From Nakamurella alba (lineage in GTDB: Bacteria; Actinomycetota; Actinomycetes; Mycobacteriales; Nakamurellaceae): DNA of 64,000 bases. The notes below the pieces were generated by a model. That model saw nothing but the letters and a program-made list of their open reading frames with translations, was not told where the DNA came from and ran no database searches. The translations under genes were made by a program, and so were the position numbers. Below are positions 8,272 to 16,816 of the stretch, one piece after another. Positions within the stretch are counted from its first letter, which is position 1. Each line of letters begins with the position of its first letter. The stretch is taken from positions 430,796 through 494,795 of the forward strand of contig NZ_WLYK01000006.1 in the NCBI RefSeq assembly GCF_009707545.1, written 5' to 3'.

Positions 8272-8430
8272 ATGATGCGCACCATCCGCCGGCACCTGCA
8301 GCGCCTCGCCACCGCGGCCGTCACCCTCGGCGCCGCCGCCACGGTCGCCCTGTCCGCCGCACCCGCCGCCGCCGGCACCACCGCCGGCCCCGACCCCTAC
8401 GCCCCGACCTGTGGCCTGTGTTGGATGTGA
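8272..8430 (+). CDS. small peptide with signal-like N-terminus and Cys/Trp tail
   Basis: 52 residues (51 if the second of two adjacent ATGs is used), with GAAGGAAA 8 or 11 bases ahead. The N-terminus is basic (RTIRRHLQR), followed by a hydrophobic Ala-rich stretch and APAAA, a standard signal-peptidase site. After cleavage only about 17-18 residues would remain: GPDPYAPTCGLCWM plus a short Gly/Thr lead. The tail has Pro, Tyr, two Cys in CGLC and a penultimate Trp. I do not recognise the family. It may be a secreted signal or effector peptide, or a precursor peptide modified by the divergent operon, which encodes a radical SAM enzyme, two ATP-grasp ligases and a tryptophan-dioxygenase-like protein. 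The modification idea is inference from position and composition. Confidence 0.65.
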   Translation: MMRTIRRHLQRLATAAVTLGAAATVALSAAPAAAGTTAGPDPYAPTCGLCWM

Positions 8431-8478
8431 CCAGCTGGATGTGACCGGCCGGAGGTGACCGGCTGGATCAGACCGGCC
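8421..8478 (+). repeat. four imperfect tandem copies of a 13-15 base unit
   Basis: Units start at 8421, 8436, 8451 and 8464; the core is TGGATGTGACCGGCC. The first unit contains the Trp-Met-stop codons of the small peptide gene and the second repeats them in the same phase; the last runs into the stop codon of the convergent NmrA-like gene. Confidence 0.7.
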
Positions 8479-9310
8479 GGCGGAACTCCGCCGCGTGCCG
8501 GGCCACCCAGCCGGCGAAGGTCGCGGGCGGCCGCCCCAGCACCCGCCCGACGTCCGGCTGCACGGTGGTCTCGTCGGCCAGGCCGCCGCGGAAGATCCCG
8601 AAGAAGGCGTCCACGTACTCGGCCGGCATGTCCCGGCCCATCTCGGTCCGGGCCTGCTCGTCGTCCCAGCCCTCGAACCGCAGGGACCGGCCGATGCCCT
8701 CGCCGAGGATCCGTACCTGCTCGGCCGGGGTGAGCGCCGCCGGGCCGCTGAGCCGGTAGGTCCGGGCGGCGTGGACGGACGGATCCGCGAAGGCCGCCGC
8801 GGCCACCGCCCCGATGTCGTCGGGATCGACCACGGCCACCGGTATGTCGCCGAACTGGCCGCGCACCACGTCGCCGTCGCGCAGCTGCGGCAGCCAGCGC
8901 AGCGCGTTGGCCATGAACGAGTTGGGCCGCAGGATCGTCCACGGGTGCCCGGACGCCCGCACCGCCTCCTCGGAGCCCAGGTGGTAGCCGGCCACCGGGT
9001 TGGAGCGGGCGCGCTCCGGGTCCAGCGCGACGGAACTCGACGACAACAGCACCACCGGGGCGTCGGCCGGCAGTGAGTCCAGCAGGCCGGCCTCGGCCGG
9101 GTAGCCGCTCAGCAGGTAGGCACCGGTGGCGTCGCGCGCGGCGCTGCGCAGCCCGTCCGGATCGTTGACGTCAGCCACCACACCGCGCACGCCGGACGGC
9201 CACTCCTGCGCCCGCCGGCTCACCGCCAGCACCTCGATCCCCTGCGCGCGCAGGGCGCCGGTGACCGCGGCACCGGTGTTCCCGGTCGCGCCCATCACCA
9301 GCACGGGCAT
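8468..9310 (-). CDS. NmrA-like NAD(P)-binding reductase
   Basis: 280 residues. N-terminal Rossmann motif VMGATGNTGAAV (GxxGxxG) followed by VLAVSRR, typical of atypical SDRs of the NmrA/HSCARG/azoreductase-like group; SSSSVAL and ILRPNSFMANAL are the usual later blocks. There is no catalytic YxxxK, so it may be a redox-sensing or quinone-reducing protein rather than a classical dehydrogenase. It lies five bases after the YdeI-like gene and the two are probably one transcript. Substrate not inferable. Confidence 0.85.
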   Translation of the reverse strand: MPVLVMGATGNTGAAVTGALRAQGIEVLAVSRRAQEWPSGVRGVVADVNDPDGLRSAARDATGAYLLSGYPAEAGLLDSLPADAPVVLLSSSSVALDPERARSNPVAGYHLGSEEAVRASGHPWTILRPNSFMANALRWLPQLRDGDVVRGQFGDIPVAVVDPDDIGAVAAAAFADPSVHAARTYRLSGPAALTPAEQVRILGEGIGRSLRFEGWDDEQARTEMGRDMPAEYVDAFFGIFRGGLADETTVQPDVGRVLGRPPATFAGWVARHAAEFRRPV

Positions 9311-9315
9311 GTCGG

Positions 9316-9771
9316 CTACCGGGCGATCCCGCGGGACAGCTTGTCCACCGCGGCGGCGATCCGGCGCTGCCGGGTCTCCGCGGTCTTCGCACCCTCGACG
9401 GCCAGGGTGTGCACGCGCTTGCCGCTGAACGAGAGCCCGTCGAAGAACGCCTGCGCCGCCGGGTCCGCGGCGAGCGCGGCGGCCAGGTCCTCCGGGATCT
9501 CCAACTCGCGCGGCGCCTCGTCCAGCTCCACCGTCAGGTCGACCTCGTCACCGGCCTGCACGCCCGCGGCGGTCCGGTGCTCGGCGGACAACGGGATCAT
9601 GAACGCGCCACCCATCGAGGCCACGCTGCTGCGGTAGCTGTAGCCGCCGTTGACGGTGACGACCACCTTGAAACGTTTGCCGGTCCCGAGCTCGGCCACC
9701 GAGGCCGGCGGGATCTCGAACCCGGTCGCCTTCTTCCCCTCGGCCTGCACGACGGCGGTGCGGATCTGCAT
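9316..9771 (-). CDS. DUF1905/YdeI-OmdA-like protein
   Basis: 151 residues. The first 95 residues form a DUF1905-type beta domain (FEIPPASVAELGTGKRFKVVVTVNG, and SVASMGGAFMIPLSAEHR), followed by a helical YdeI/OmdA segment (FDGLSFSGKRVHTLAVEGAKTAETRQRRI). Proteins with this pairing are widespread in actinobacteria and have no firm biochemical role. First gene of a two-gene unit with the NmrA-like reductase and divergent from the P450. Confidence 0.85.
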   Translation of the reverse strand: MQIRTAVVQAEGKKATGFEIPPASVAELGTGKRFKVVVTVNGGYSYRSSVASMGGAFMIPLSAEHRTAAGVQAGDEVDLTVELDEAPRELEIPEDLAAALAADPAAQAFFDGLSFSGKRVHTLAVEGAKTAETRQRRIAAAVDKLSRGIAR

Positions 9772-9872
9772 GGCGGCACTCTATGACGCAGATGATCACC
9801 GGAGAAGGGCCCGGCGTGGCGCCGGTCACTCCGTCGGAGCAGTCGCCACGGCGCGTGACATGGCACTGTCGA

Positions 9873-11120
9873 ATGGTGAGCGAGAACAGCCAGGTACCGG
9901 AGACCGACGAGGACGCCGCGATGGCCGCGCAGGCGGCGGCCATGGCGGAGGCGTTCATGCCGCTGCAGCGGGACGGTTTCGATCCGATCCCGGCGCTCGG
10001 GCAGACCCGGGAGACCCAGCCGGTGCGCAAGCTGCAGTTCCCGTTCGGCATCAGCGCGTGGCTGGTCACCGGCTACGCCGAGGCCCGGAAGGTGCTCGGC
10101 GACCCGGCCGCCTTCAGCAACGACTTCGCCCGGCTCACCGAGACCACCGGTGGTATCGCCTCCGCCGAACAGGACCCGGGCGGCCTCGGCTTCGCCGACC
10201 CGCCGTTCCACACCCGGATGCGCAAGGCACTGACGCCGGAGTTCACCATGCGCCGGCTGCAGCGGCTGGTGCCGCGGATCGAGGAGATCGTCGACCAACG
10301 GCTCGACGCCCTGCAGCAGGCCGGCCCGGGAGCCGACTTCGTCGAGCAGGTGGCGATGCCGGTGCCGTCGCTGGTCATCTGCGAGCTGCTGGACGTGCCG
10401 TTCCCGGACCGCGAGGACTTCGGCCGGCTGACCGGTTCCCGGTTCGACATCTTCGGCGGCGTCGGCACCGGCCTGGACGCGATCAGCGACTCGCTGGAGT
10501 ACATGGGCGAACTGGTCGCGCAGCAGCGGGCGGACCCCGGCGAGGGCCTGCTCGGCATGCTGATCCGCGAGCACGGCGACGACCTCACGGACCGCGAGCT
10601 GGCCGGTCTGGCCGACGGGCTGCTGGTCGGCGGCCACGAGACCACCGCCAGCATGCTGGCGCTGGGCACCCTGGTGCTGATGCAGGCGGAACCGGAGGTG
10701 CGCGCCTCGCTGGACGACGAGGCGGCCACCCGGAAGATCGTCGAGGAGCTGCTGCGTTATCTGACCGTGGTGCAGATGGCGTTCCCGCGGTTCGCCAAGG
10801 AGGACATGGAGGTCGGCGGGGTGCCGATCGCCGCCGGCGAGATGCTGCTGGTCTCGCTCACCGCCAACGACCGCGACCCGGCGCTGGGACCGGACCTGGA
10901 GCGCTTCGTCGCCGACCGGGAACCGGTGTCGCACTTCGCCTTCGGCCACGGGATCCACCGCTGCGTGGGCGCCGAGCTGGCCCGGATGGAGCTGCGCATC
11001 GCCTACCCGAGGCTGTTCGCCCGCCTGCCCGACCTGCAGCCGGCGGTGCCGGCCGGCCAGATCGCCTTCCGCGACTACTCCGTGGTGCACGGCGTGGAGG
11101 CGCTGCCCGTCACCTGGTGA
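9873..11120 (+). CDS. cytochrome P450
   Basis: About 415 residues. I-helix LLVGGHETTASML, ExxR motif EELLRY, and heme-binding loop FGHGIHRCVGAELAR with the thiolate Cys. This is the soluble bacterial type (CYP105-like in style) that needs separate ferredoxin partners, none of which is encoded nearby. An in-frame ATG at 9783 would extend the N-terminus by 30 unconserved residues to within 12 bases of the divergent YdeI-like start, so the later ATG is preferred although no strong ribosome site is visible. Substrate unknown. Confidence 0.88.
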   Translation: MVSENSQVPETDEDAAMAAQAAAMAEAFMPLQRDGFDPIPALGQTRETQPVRKLQFPFGISAWLVTGYAEARKVLGDPAAFSNDFARLTETTGGIASAEQDPGGLGFADPPFHTRMRKALTPEFTMRRLQRLVPRIEEIVDQRLDALQQAGPGADFVEQVAMPVPSLVICELLDVPFPDREDFGRLTGSRFDIFGGVGTGLDAISDSLEYMGELVAQQRADPGEGLLGMLIREHGDDLTDRELAGLADGLLVGGHETTASMLALGTLVLMQAEPEVRASLDDEAATRKIVEELLRYLTVVQMAFPRFAKEDMEVGGVPIAAGEMLLVSLTANDRDPALGPDLERFVADREPVSHFAFGHGIHRCVGAELARMELRIAYPRLFARLPDLQPAVPAGQIAFRDYSVVHGVEALPVTW

Positions 11121-11233
11121 CCCGGTTGTCCGGACGCGTCATCGGAATGTCACACAGCGTGCCGCTCCGGTGACGTGGGTAGCAGTATGTTCCCTCTCGC
11201 GCACGAGACACGTGCTGTCGCGAAGGGGGACCC

Positions 11234-12733
11234 ATGACCGTCGACCGGGACGCGTACGACAACTCGGCGCTGGCCCACGAGGACGAGGGCTACCACAAGG
11301 GCCTCAAGCCCCGGCAGCTGCAGATGATCGCCATCGGCGGCGCGATCGGCACCGGCCTGTTCCTCGGCGCCGGCGGCCGGTTGGCCAGCGCCGGCCCGGG
11401 TCTGTTCATCATCTACGCGATCTGCGGCGTCTTCGTCTTCTTCATCCTGCGCGCGCTCGGCGAGCTGGTGCTGCACCGCCCGTCGTCGGGGTCGTTCGTC
11501 TCCTACGCCCGTGAGTTCCTCGGCGAGAAGGCCGCCTTCGTCGCCGGCTGGATGTACTTCCTGAACTGGGCGATGACCTCGATCGTCGACGTCACGGCGA
11601 TCGCCACCTACATGCACTACTGGAACGCCTTCGGCGGGATCCCGCAGTGGTTGATCGCGCTCATCGCGCTGGCCATCGTGCTGGCGATGAACCTGATCTC
11701 GGTGAAGCTGTTCGGCGAGCTGGAGTTCTGGGCGGCGATGGTCAAGGTGATCGCGCTGGTCGCCTTCCTGGTGGTGGGCACCGTGTTCCTCGCCGGCCGC
11801 TTCGAGATCGACGGCGAACCAACCGGTTTCGGTATGCTCTCGGACAGCGGCGGGCTCTTCCCGACCGGCGCGTTGCCGCTGGTGCTGGTCACCTCCGGCG
11901 TGGTGTTCGCCTACGCGGCCGTCGAACTCGTCGGCACCGCCGCCGGGGAGACGGAGAACCCGGCCAAGATCATGCCGCGGGCCATCAACTCGGTGATCTT
12001 CCGGATCGCGATCTTCTACGTCGGGTCGCTGGTGCTGCTGGCCCTGCTGCTGCCCTACACCACCTACCAGGCGAGCGAGAGTCCCTTCGTCACGTTCTTC
12101 TCGCACATCGGGTTCGGCGGCGGCGGCACCCTGATGAACATCGTGGTGCTCACCGCCGCGCTGTCCTCGCTGAACGCCGGCCTGTACTCGACCGGCCGGA
12201 TCCTGCGCTCGATGGCGATGAACGGCAGCGCACCGCGGTTCACCGGGAAGATGAGCCGGAACGGGGTGCCGTTCGGCGGCATCCTGCTGACCGGCTGCAT
12301 CACCCTGCTCGGCGTCGGCCTGAACGCGCTCAATCCGGGCGAGGCGTTCGAGATCGTGCTCAACATGTCGGCTCTCGGCATCATCGCCTCCTGGGCCACC
12401 ATCGTGGTGTGCCAGCTGCAGCTGTACCGCTGGTGGCAGAAGGGCATCCTGCACCGGCCGGCCTTCCGGATGCCCGGCGCGCCCTGGACCGGGTACGCGA
12501 CGCTGGCCTTCCTGCTGCTGGTGCTGGTGCTGATGGGCTTCGACGCACCGATCGGCACCTGGACGGTGAGCACCCTGGTCGTGATCATCCCGGCGTTGAT
12601 CGGCGGCTGGTACCTGGCCCGCAAACGGGTGATGGCGGTGGCGCAGGAGCGGATGGCGATCACCGGCGAGTATCCGGTCATCGCTGCCCGCCCGCTGGCC
12701 GACGAGGCGAGCGGAAAGCTGGACGAGCAGTGA
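11234..12733 (+). CDS. APC-family amino-acid permease
   Basis: 499 residues with 12 membrane spans. N-terminal [25 protein letters not shown] is the hallmark of the AAT subfamily (GabP, AnsP, CycA, ProY). A good GAAGGGGG ribosome site precedes the ATG. It couples proton entry to uptake of an amino acid. The proline catabolic genes 1.2 kb downstream make proline, GABA or a related amino acid attractive, but the epoxide hydrolase gene between them weakens the link. Confidence 0.9.
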   Translation: MTVDRDAYDNSALAHEDEGYHKGLKPRQLQMIAIGGAIGTGLFLGAGGRLASAGPGLFIIYAICGVFVFFILRALGELVLHRPSSGSFVSYAREFLGEKAAFVAGWMYFLNWAMTSIVDVTAIATYMHYWNAFGGIPQWLIALIALAIVLAMNLISVKLFGELEFWAAMVKVIALVAFLVVGTVFLAGRFEIDGEPTGFGMLSDSGGLFPTGALPLVLVTSGVVFAYAAVELVGTAAGETENPAKIMPRAINSVIFRIAIFYVGSLVLLALLLPYTTYQASESPFVTFFSHIGFGGGGTLMNIVVLTAALSSLNAGLYSTGRILRSMAMNGSAPRFTGKMSRNGVPFGGILLTGCITLLGVGLNALNPGEAFEIVLNMSALGIIASWATIVVCQLQLYRWWQKGILHRPAFRMPGAPWTGYATLAFLLLVLVLMGFDAPIGTWTVSTLVVIIPALIGGWYLARKRVMAVAQERMAITGEYPVIAARPLADEASGKLDEQ

Positions 12734-12758
12734 CAGGTCCCGGACGATACCTGTTGCG

Positions 12759-13895
12759 ATGACGCCGTTCCGGGTACGGATCGAGGCCGCCGACGTCGAC
12801 GACCTGCGGGACCGGTTGCGCCGGACCCGCTGGCCGGACGCCGAGACCGACCCGTCCCAGGGTGTGCCGCTCGCCGAACTGGTGGACCTCTGCGGGTACT
12901 GGGCACAGCAGTACGACCCGTGGCGGATCGAGCGGCGGCTCAACATCTTCCCGCAGGAGTTGCTCGACATCGGCGGTACTCGTCTGCATGTCGTGCACGC
13001 CCGGTCCGCCGACCCGGCCGCGGTACCGCTGCTGCTCACCCACGGCTGGCCCGGGTCGGTGCTCGAGTTCCTCGACGTCATCGGGCCGCTCACCGCACCG
13101 GATCACGGCCGGGCGTTCCATGTGATCTGCCCGTCGCTGCCCGGCTACGGGTTCAGCCCGCCGCCGCGCGAGACCGGCTGGGGCATCGAGCGGATCGCGG
13201 ATGCCTGGGCGGAGCTGATGTCGGCGCTGGGGTACGAGCGGTTCCTCGCCTCCGGCGGCGACTGGGGCACCAGCATCACCACCGAGCTGGCGCTCCGACA
13301 TCCCGCCCGGCTGCTGGGGATCCACCTGACGCCGCCACTGGTGGCCGCCGGTGATCCGCCGTGGACAGCGGGCGAGCAGGAGGCGGTGCGACTGCTGGAG
13401 GCGGCCGTCGACGACGGCGCCGGGTACACCGAGCAGCAGCGCACCCGGCCGCAGACCCTGGGCTACGCCCTCACCGACTCTCCGGCCGGCCAGCTCGCCT
13501 GGATCCTGGAGCGGTTCCGGTCGTGGGTGGACACCGCCGGCACCGGCGATCTGTGGTCGGTGCTGACCAGGGACCAGGTACTGGACGACGTGACCCTGTA
13601 CTGGCTCACCCGCACCGCCGCCTCGTCGGCACGGTTGTACTGGGAGAGCATCGGCACTGTGCAGCAACGCCTCTCGAGCCCGCCTGGACCGGCCGACCTG
13701 GTGCGGGTGCCGACGGCGTGCTCGGTGTTCCGCGACGTGCCCCGGCCGTCCCGTCGCTGGGCGGAGCGCCGCTTCCCGGACATCCGGTACTTCTCGGAGC
13801 CGGTGCGCGGCGGTCACTTCGCGGCGATGGAACAGCCGGGGATCTTCGTCGACGAGGTGCGCGCCGGGTTCGACGCCATCCTCGGGCCGCCGTAG
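12759..13895 (+). CDS. epoxide hydrolase with EHN domain
   Basis: 378 residues. N-terminal EHN domain (FRVRIEAADVDDLRDRLRRTRWPD) then an alpha/beta-hydrolase core. The nucleophile Asp is in SGGDWGTSI, the oxyanion HGWP motif is HGWPGS, and the catalytic His is in GGHFAAMEQP. Microsomal-type epoxide hydrolases open epoxides to diols; juvenile-hormone-hydrolase-like bacterial members have unknown substrates. Starts 25 bases after the permease stop and may share its transcript. Confidence 0.9.
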   Translation: MTPFRVRIEAADVDDLRDRLRRTRWPDAETDPSQGVPLAELVDLCGYWAQQYDPWRIERRLNIFPQELLDIGGTRLHVVHARSADPAAVPLLLTHGWPGSVLEFLDVIGPLTAPDHGRAFHVICPSLPGYGFSPPPRETGWGIERIADAWAELMSALGYERFLASGGDWGTSITTELALRHPARLLGIHLTPPLVAAGDPPWTAGEQEAVRLLEAAVDDGAGYTEQQRTRPQTLGYALTDSPAGQLAWILERFRSWVDTAGTGDLWSVLTRDQVLDDVTLYWLTRTAASSARLYWESIGTVQQRLSSPPGPADLVRVPTACSVFRDVPRPSRRWAERRFPDIRYFSEPVRGGHFAAMEQPGIFVDEVRAGFDAILGPP

Positions 13896-13913
13896 CGGTC
13901 GGCCAGGTGCGGT

Positions 13914-15539
13914 TCAGCCCTGGTGCGGGTAGCCCACCGAGATCGGTGCCACGAAGGTCTCCTTGATGGACCGCGGCGAGGTCCAGCGCAGCAGGTTGAC
14001 CGCGGCACCGGCCTTGTCGTTGGTGCCGGAGGCCCGGCCACCGCCGAACGGCTGCTGCCCGACGACCGCGCCGGTCGGCTTGTCGTTGATGTAGAAGTTA
14101 CCCGCGGTGAACCGCAGCCCCTCCGACGCCTTCGCCACCGCATAGCGGTCACGGGCGATGATGGAGCCGGTCAGCGCGTACGGCGAGGCGGTGTCGACCT
14201 CGGTGAGCACCGCATCGAACGCGTTGTCCTGGTAGACGTGGATCGACAGCACCGGCCCGAAGTACTCGTTGCAGAAGATCTCGTCACGGGGATCGGTGCC
14301 CTGCAGCAGGGTGGGCCGGACGAAGTACCCGGTCGAGTCGTCGTAGGTGCCGCCGGCCAGCACGTCGATCCCGTCGGTGGCGTGCGCCCGGTCGATCGCC
14401 GCCTTCAACCGGGCGAAGGAGCGGTCGTCGATGACGGCCGAGGTGAAGTTCGAGAAATCCTCCACCGAACCGACCTTCAGCGCCTCGGTCTCGGCGATCA
14501 GGTCGTCCTTCAGCGCCGGCCAGAGCGAGGCCGGGATGTAGGCGCGGGAGGCGGCCGAGCACTTCTGGCCGGAGTACTCGAAGGCGCCGCGGACGAGAGC
14601 GGTGCGCAACACATCGATGTCGGCCGAGGAGTGGGCGAGCACGAAGTCCTTGCCGCCGGTCTCGCCGATCAGCCGCGGGTAGGAGCGGTAGTTCGCGATG
14701 TTCGCGCCGACCGATGCCCACAGGCTCTGGAACACCTTGGTGGACCCGGTGAAGTGGATACCGGCGAGATCCTTGTGGGCGAGCAGCACCTCGGAGATCT
14801 CGGCTCCCCAACCGGGCAGCATGTTGATGACACCAGCCGGCATCCCGGCCTCGGTCAGCAGGTCCATCAGCAGCGACGCGGCGAGCTGCTGGGTGGTCGA
14901 CGGCTTCCAGACGACGACGTTGCCCATCAGCGCCGGCGCGGTCGGCAGGTTGCCGGCGATGGCGGTGAAGTTGAACGGGGTGATCGCGTAGACGAAGCCC
15001 TCCAGCGGGCGGTGGTCGGTGCGGTTCCAGATGCCGGGCGAGTTCGCGATCGGCTGGCCGGCCAGGATCTCGCGAGCGAAATGCACGTTGTAGCGCCAGA
15101 AGTCGGCCAGCTCGCAGGCCGAGTCGATCTCCGCCTGGGTGGCCGTCTTGGCCTGGCCGAGCATCGTTGCGGCGTTGATCCGGGCGCGCCAGGGGCCGGT
15201 CAGCAGATCGGCGGCACGGAGCAGGATCGAGGCGCGGTCGTCGAAGGACAGCGAGCGCCAGGCCGGGGCCGCGGCCAGCGCCGCGTCGACCGCGGCCTGC
15301 GCGTCGGACTGCACCGAGTTGGCCGAGGTGCCGAGCACCCGGGCATGGTCGAACGGGGCCACCACCCGGAACGGATCACCTGCGGGCAGCCGCTTGTCGC
15401 CGCCGATCACCGCGGGCAGCTCCAGCACGGAGTCGAACGAGGCCAATGCGGCCTGCAGCTCCGCCCGCTCCTTGCTGCCGGGGGCGTAGGTCAGCACGGT
15501 CTCGTTGACCGGGGCCGGCGGGGTGGTGATCGCGTCCAT
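13914..15539 (-). CDS. pruA: L-glutamate gamma-semialdehyde (pyrroline-5-carboxylate) dehydrogenase
   Basis: 541 residues, the usual length for the actinobacterial form. NAD-binding and catalytic blocks are present: VVWKPSTTQQLAA, FTGSTKVFQ, ETGGKDFV with the general base Glu, and FEYSGQKCSAASRAY with the nucleophilic Cys. It oxidises glutamate semialdehyde to glutamate as step two of proline catabolism. The chosen ATG lies nine bases after AGGAG; a codon three earlier would abut the ribosome site. It follows the proline dehydrogenase gene after 94 bases on the same strand. Confidence 0.95.
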   Translation of the reverse strand: MDAITTPPAPVNETVLTYAPGSKERAELQAALASFDSVLELPAVIGGDKRLPAGDPFRVVAPFDHARVLGTSANSVQSDAQAAVDAALAAAPAWRSLSFDDRASILLRAADLLTGPWRARINAATMLGQAKTATQAEIDSACELADFWRYNVHFAREILAGQPIANSPGIWNRTDHRPLEGFVYAITPFNFTAIAGNLPTAPALMGNVVVWKPSTTQQLAASLLMDLLTEAGMPAGVINMLPGWGAEISEVLLAHKDLAGIHFTGSTKVFQSLWASVGANIANYRSYPRLIGETGGKDFVLAHSSADIDVLRTALVRGAFEYSGQKCSAASRAYIPASLWPALKDDLIAETEALKVGSVEDFSNFTSAVIDDRSFARLKAAIDRAHATDGIDVLAGGTYDDSTGYFVRPTLLQGTDPRDEIFCNEYFGPVLSIHVYQDNAFDAVLTEVDTASPYALTGSIIARDRYAVAKASEGLRFTAGNFYINDKPTGAVVGQQPFGGGRASGTNDKAGAAVNLLRWTSPRSIKETFVAPISVGYPHQG

Positions 15540-15633
15540 CGGTGACATCTCCTGGCGTTCGGTGGTGCTGGAGTCTGTGGTGCTGGGGGCTGGTGGATCT
15601 CGTGGCTGTCGGTGGCTCGTCCGGCGTGCTCGC

Positions 15634-16605
15634 CTAGTTCCGGGAGACCATGGCCCGCAGGAAGAACAGCAGGTTCGCCGGGCGCTCGGCGAGCCGGCGG
15701 GTGAAGTAGCCGTACCAGTCGGTGCCGTAGGGCACGTAGACCCGGACGGTGCGGCCGAGCGCGGCCAACCGGTGCTGCTCGTCGGCGCGGATGCCGTAGA
15801 GCATCTGGTGCTCCCAGGTGTCGGGGGCGCGGCTGGCGTCCTCGGCGAGCTGCGCGGCGATGGCCACCATCCGCGGGTCGTGCGAGGCGATCATCGGGTA
15901 GCCCTCTCCCGCCATCAGGATCTTCATCCCGCGGACGTAGGCCAGGTCGACCTCGGCCGGGTCCTTGTGCGCCACCTCGGCCGGCTCGTCGTAGGCACCC
16001 TTGACCAGCCGCACCCGGGATCCCGGGCCGGCGAGGGTCTTCAGGTCGTCCTCGCTGCGGAACAACATGGCCTGCACGGCGACCGCGACGTCCGGGTGGG
16101 AGCGCCGGAGGTCGGCCAGGATCGCCAGGGTGGAGTCGACCGTGGTGTGGTCCTCCATGTCCAGGTTCAGCCGGGCGCCGACCGCGTACGCGGCGTCGGC
16201 GATGGTCCGCGCCGAGGCGAGGGCGTAGTCGTGGCCGCCGTCGCGGAGCGACTGGCCGACTGCGGAGAGCTTGACCGACAGCTCGGTGCCGGCTGCGACG
16301 TTCGCCACGACCAGCGCGTCGATCAGCTCCAGGTAGGCGGCGACGGTGGCGTCGGCCTGCGCCTTCTCCTCCGTGTACTCGCCGAGGTGGTCGAGGGTGA
16401 CCTGCAGCCCCTGCTCGCGCAGCCGGACCACGGCGTCGATGACGTCGACGGTGTGCTCGCCGGCCACGAACCGGTCCACCACCGCGCGGGTCGGCGGCAG
16501 GGTGGTGATCACCGAGCGGACCGTGTCGCTGCCGGACAGCGCCAGGATCGGCTTGCGGAGGAGGAAGGCCACGGCGGGCAACCCTTCTGGGAGGCGGAGT
16601 GACAT
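15634..16605 (-). CDS. proline dehydrogenase
   Basis: 323 residues from ATG. Flavoenzyme TIM barrel with RLVKGAYDEP and the substrate-binding block YVPYGTDWYGYFTRRLAERPAN near the end. It oxidises proline to pyrroline-5-carboxylate at the membrane and passes electrons to quinone. The upstream ATG has no ribosome site but a GATAAT -10-like box lies about 25 bases before it; a GTG 33 bases downstream has AGAAGGG and is a possible alternative start. Divergent from a TetR regulator, with repeated motifs in between. Confidence 0.93.
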   Translation of the reverse strand: MSLRLPEGLPAVAFLLRKPILALSGSDTVRSVITTLPPTRAVVDRFVAGEHTVDVIDAVVRLREQGLQVTLDHLGEYTEEKAQADATVAAYLELIDALVVANVAAGTELSVKLSAVGQSLRDGGHDYALASARTIADAAYAVGARLNLDMEDHTTVDSTLAILADLRRSHPDVAVAVQAMLFRSEDDLKTLAGPGSRVRLVKGAYDEPAEVAHKDPAEVDLAYVRGMKILMAGEGYPMIASHDPRMVAIAAQLAEDASRAPDTWEHQMLYGIRADEQHRLAALGRTVRVYVPYGTDWYGYFTRRLAERPANLLFFLRAMVSRN

Positions 16606-16626
16606 CGGAGCGGGTGGCGGCGTACG

Positions 16627-16745
16627 GCTATTATCGTACAACTGCCCGATTAAGCATCTGAGTGCGAGCGTAGCACCCGGACCAGCCGCCGTCACGGGGT
16701 CAGTTCCAGCGCGAGCAGGCGATCCGTGCCACAATCGGACAACTG
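16627..16745. promoter_or_regulatory. direct-repeat candidate operators upstream of the proline operon
   Basis: Two 18-base sequences, GCTATTATCGTACAACTG at 16627-16644 and GCCACAATCGGACAACTG at 16728-16745, agree at 14 positions and lie 101 bases apart. The first contains the probable -10 of the proline dehydrogenase gene (ATTATC read on this strand); the second lies about 70 bases ahead of the TetR start. They could be sites for that TetR protein. Confidence 0.4.
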
Positions 16746-16816
16746 ACCGACTGGACTGGATGAACGACTGAGCTGCAGGAACCACCGAGCAGCAGGGACA
16801 ACCGGAGGTGGGGCGG

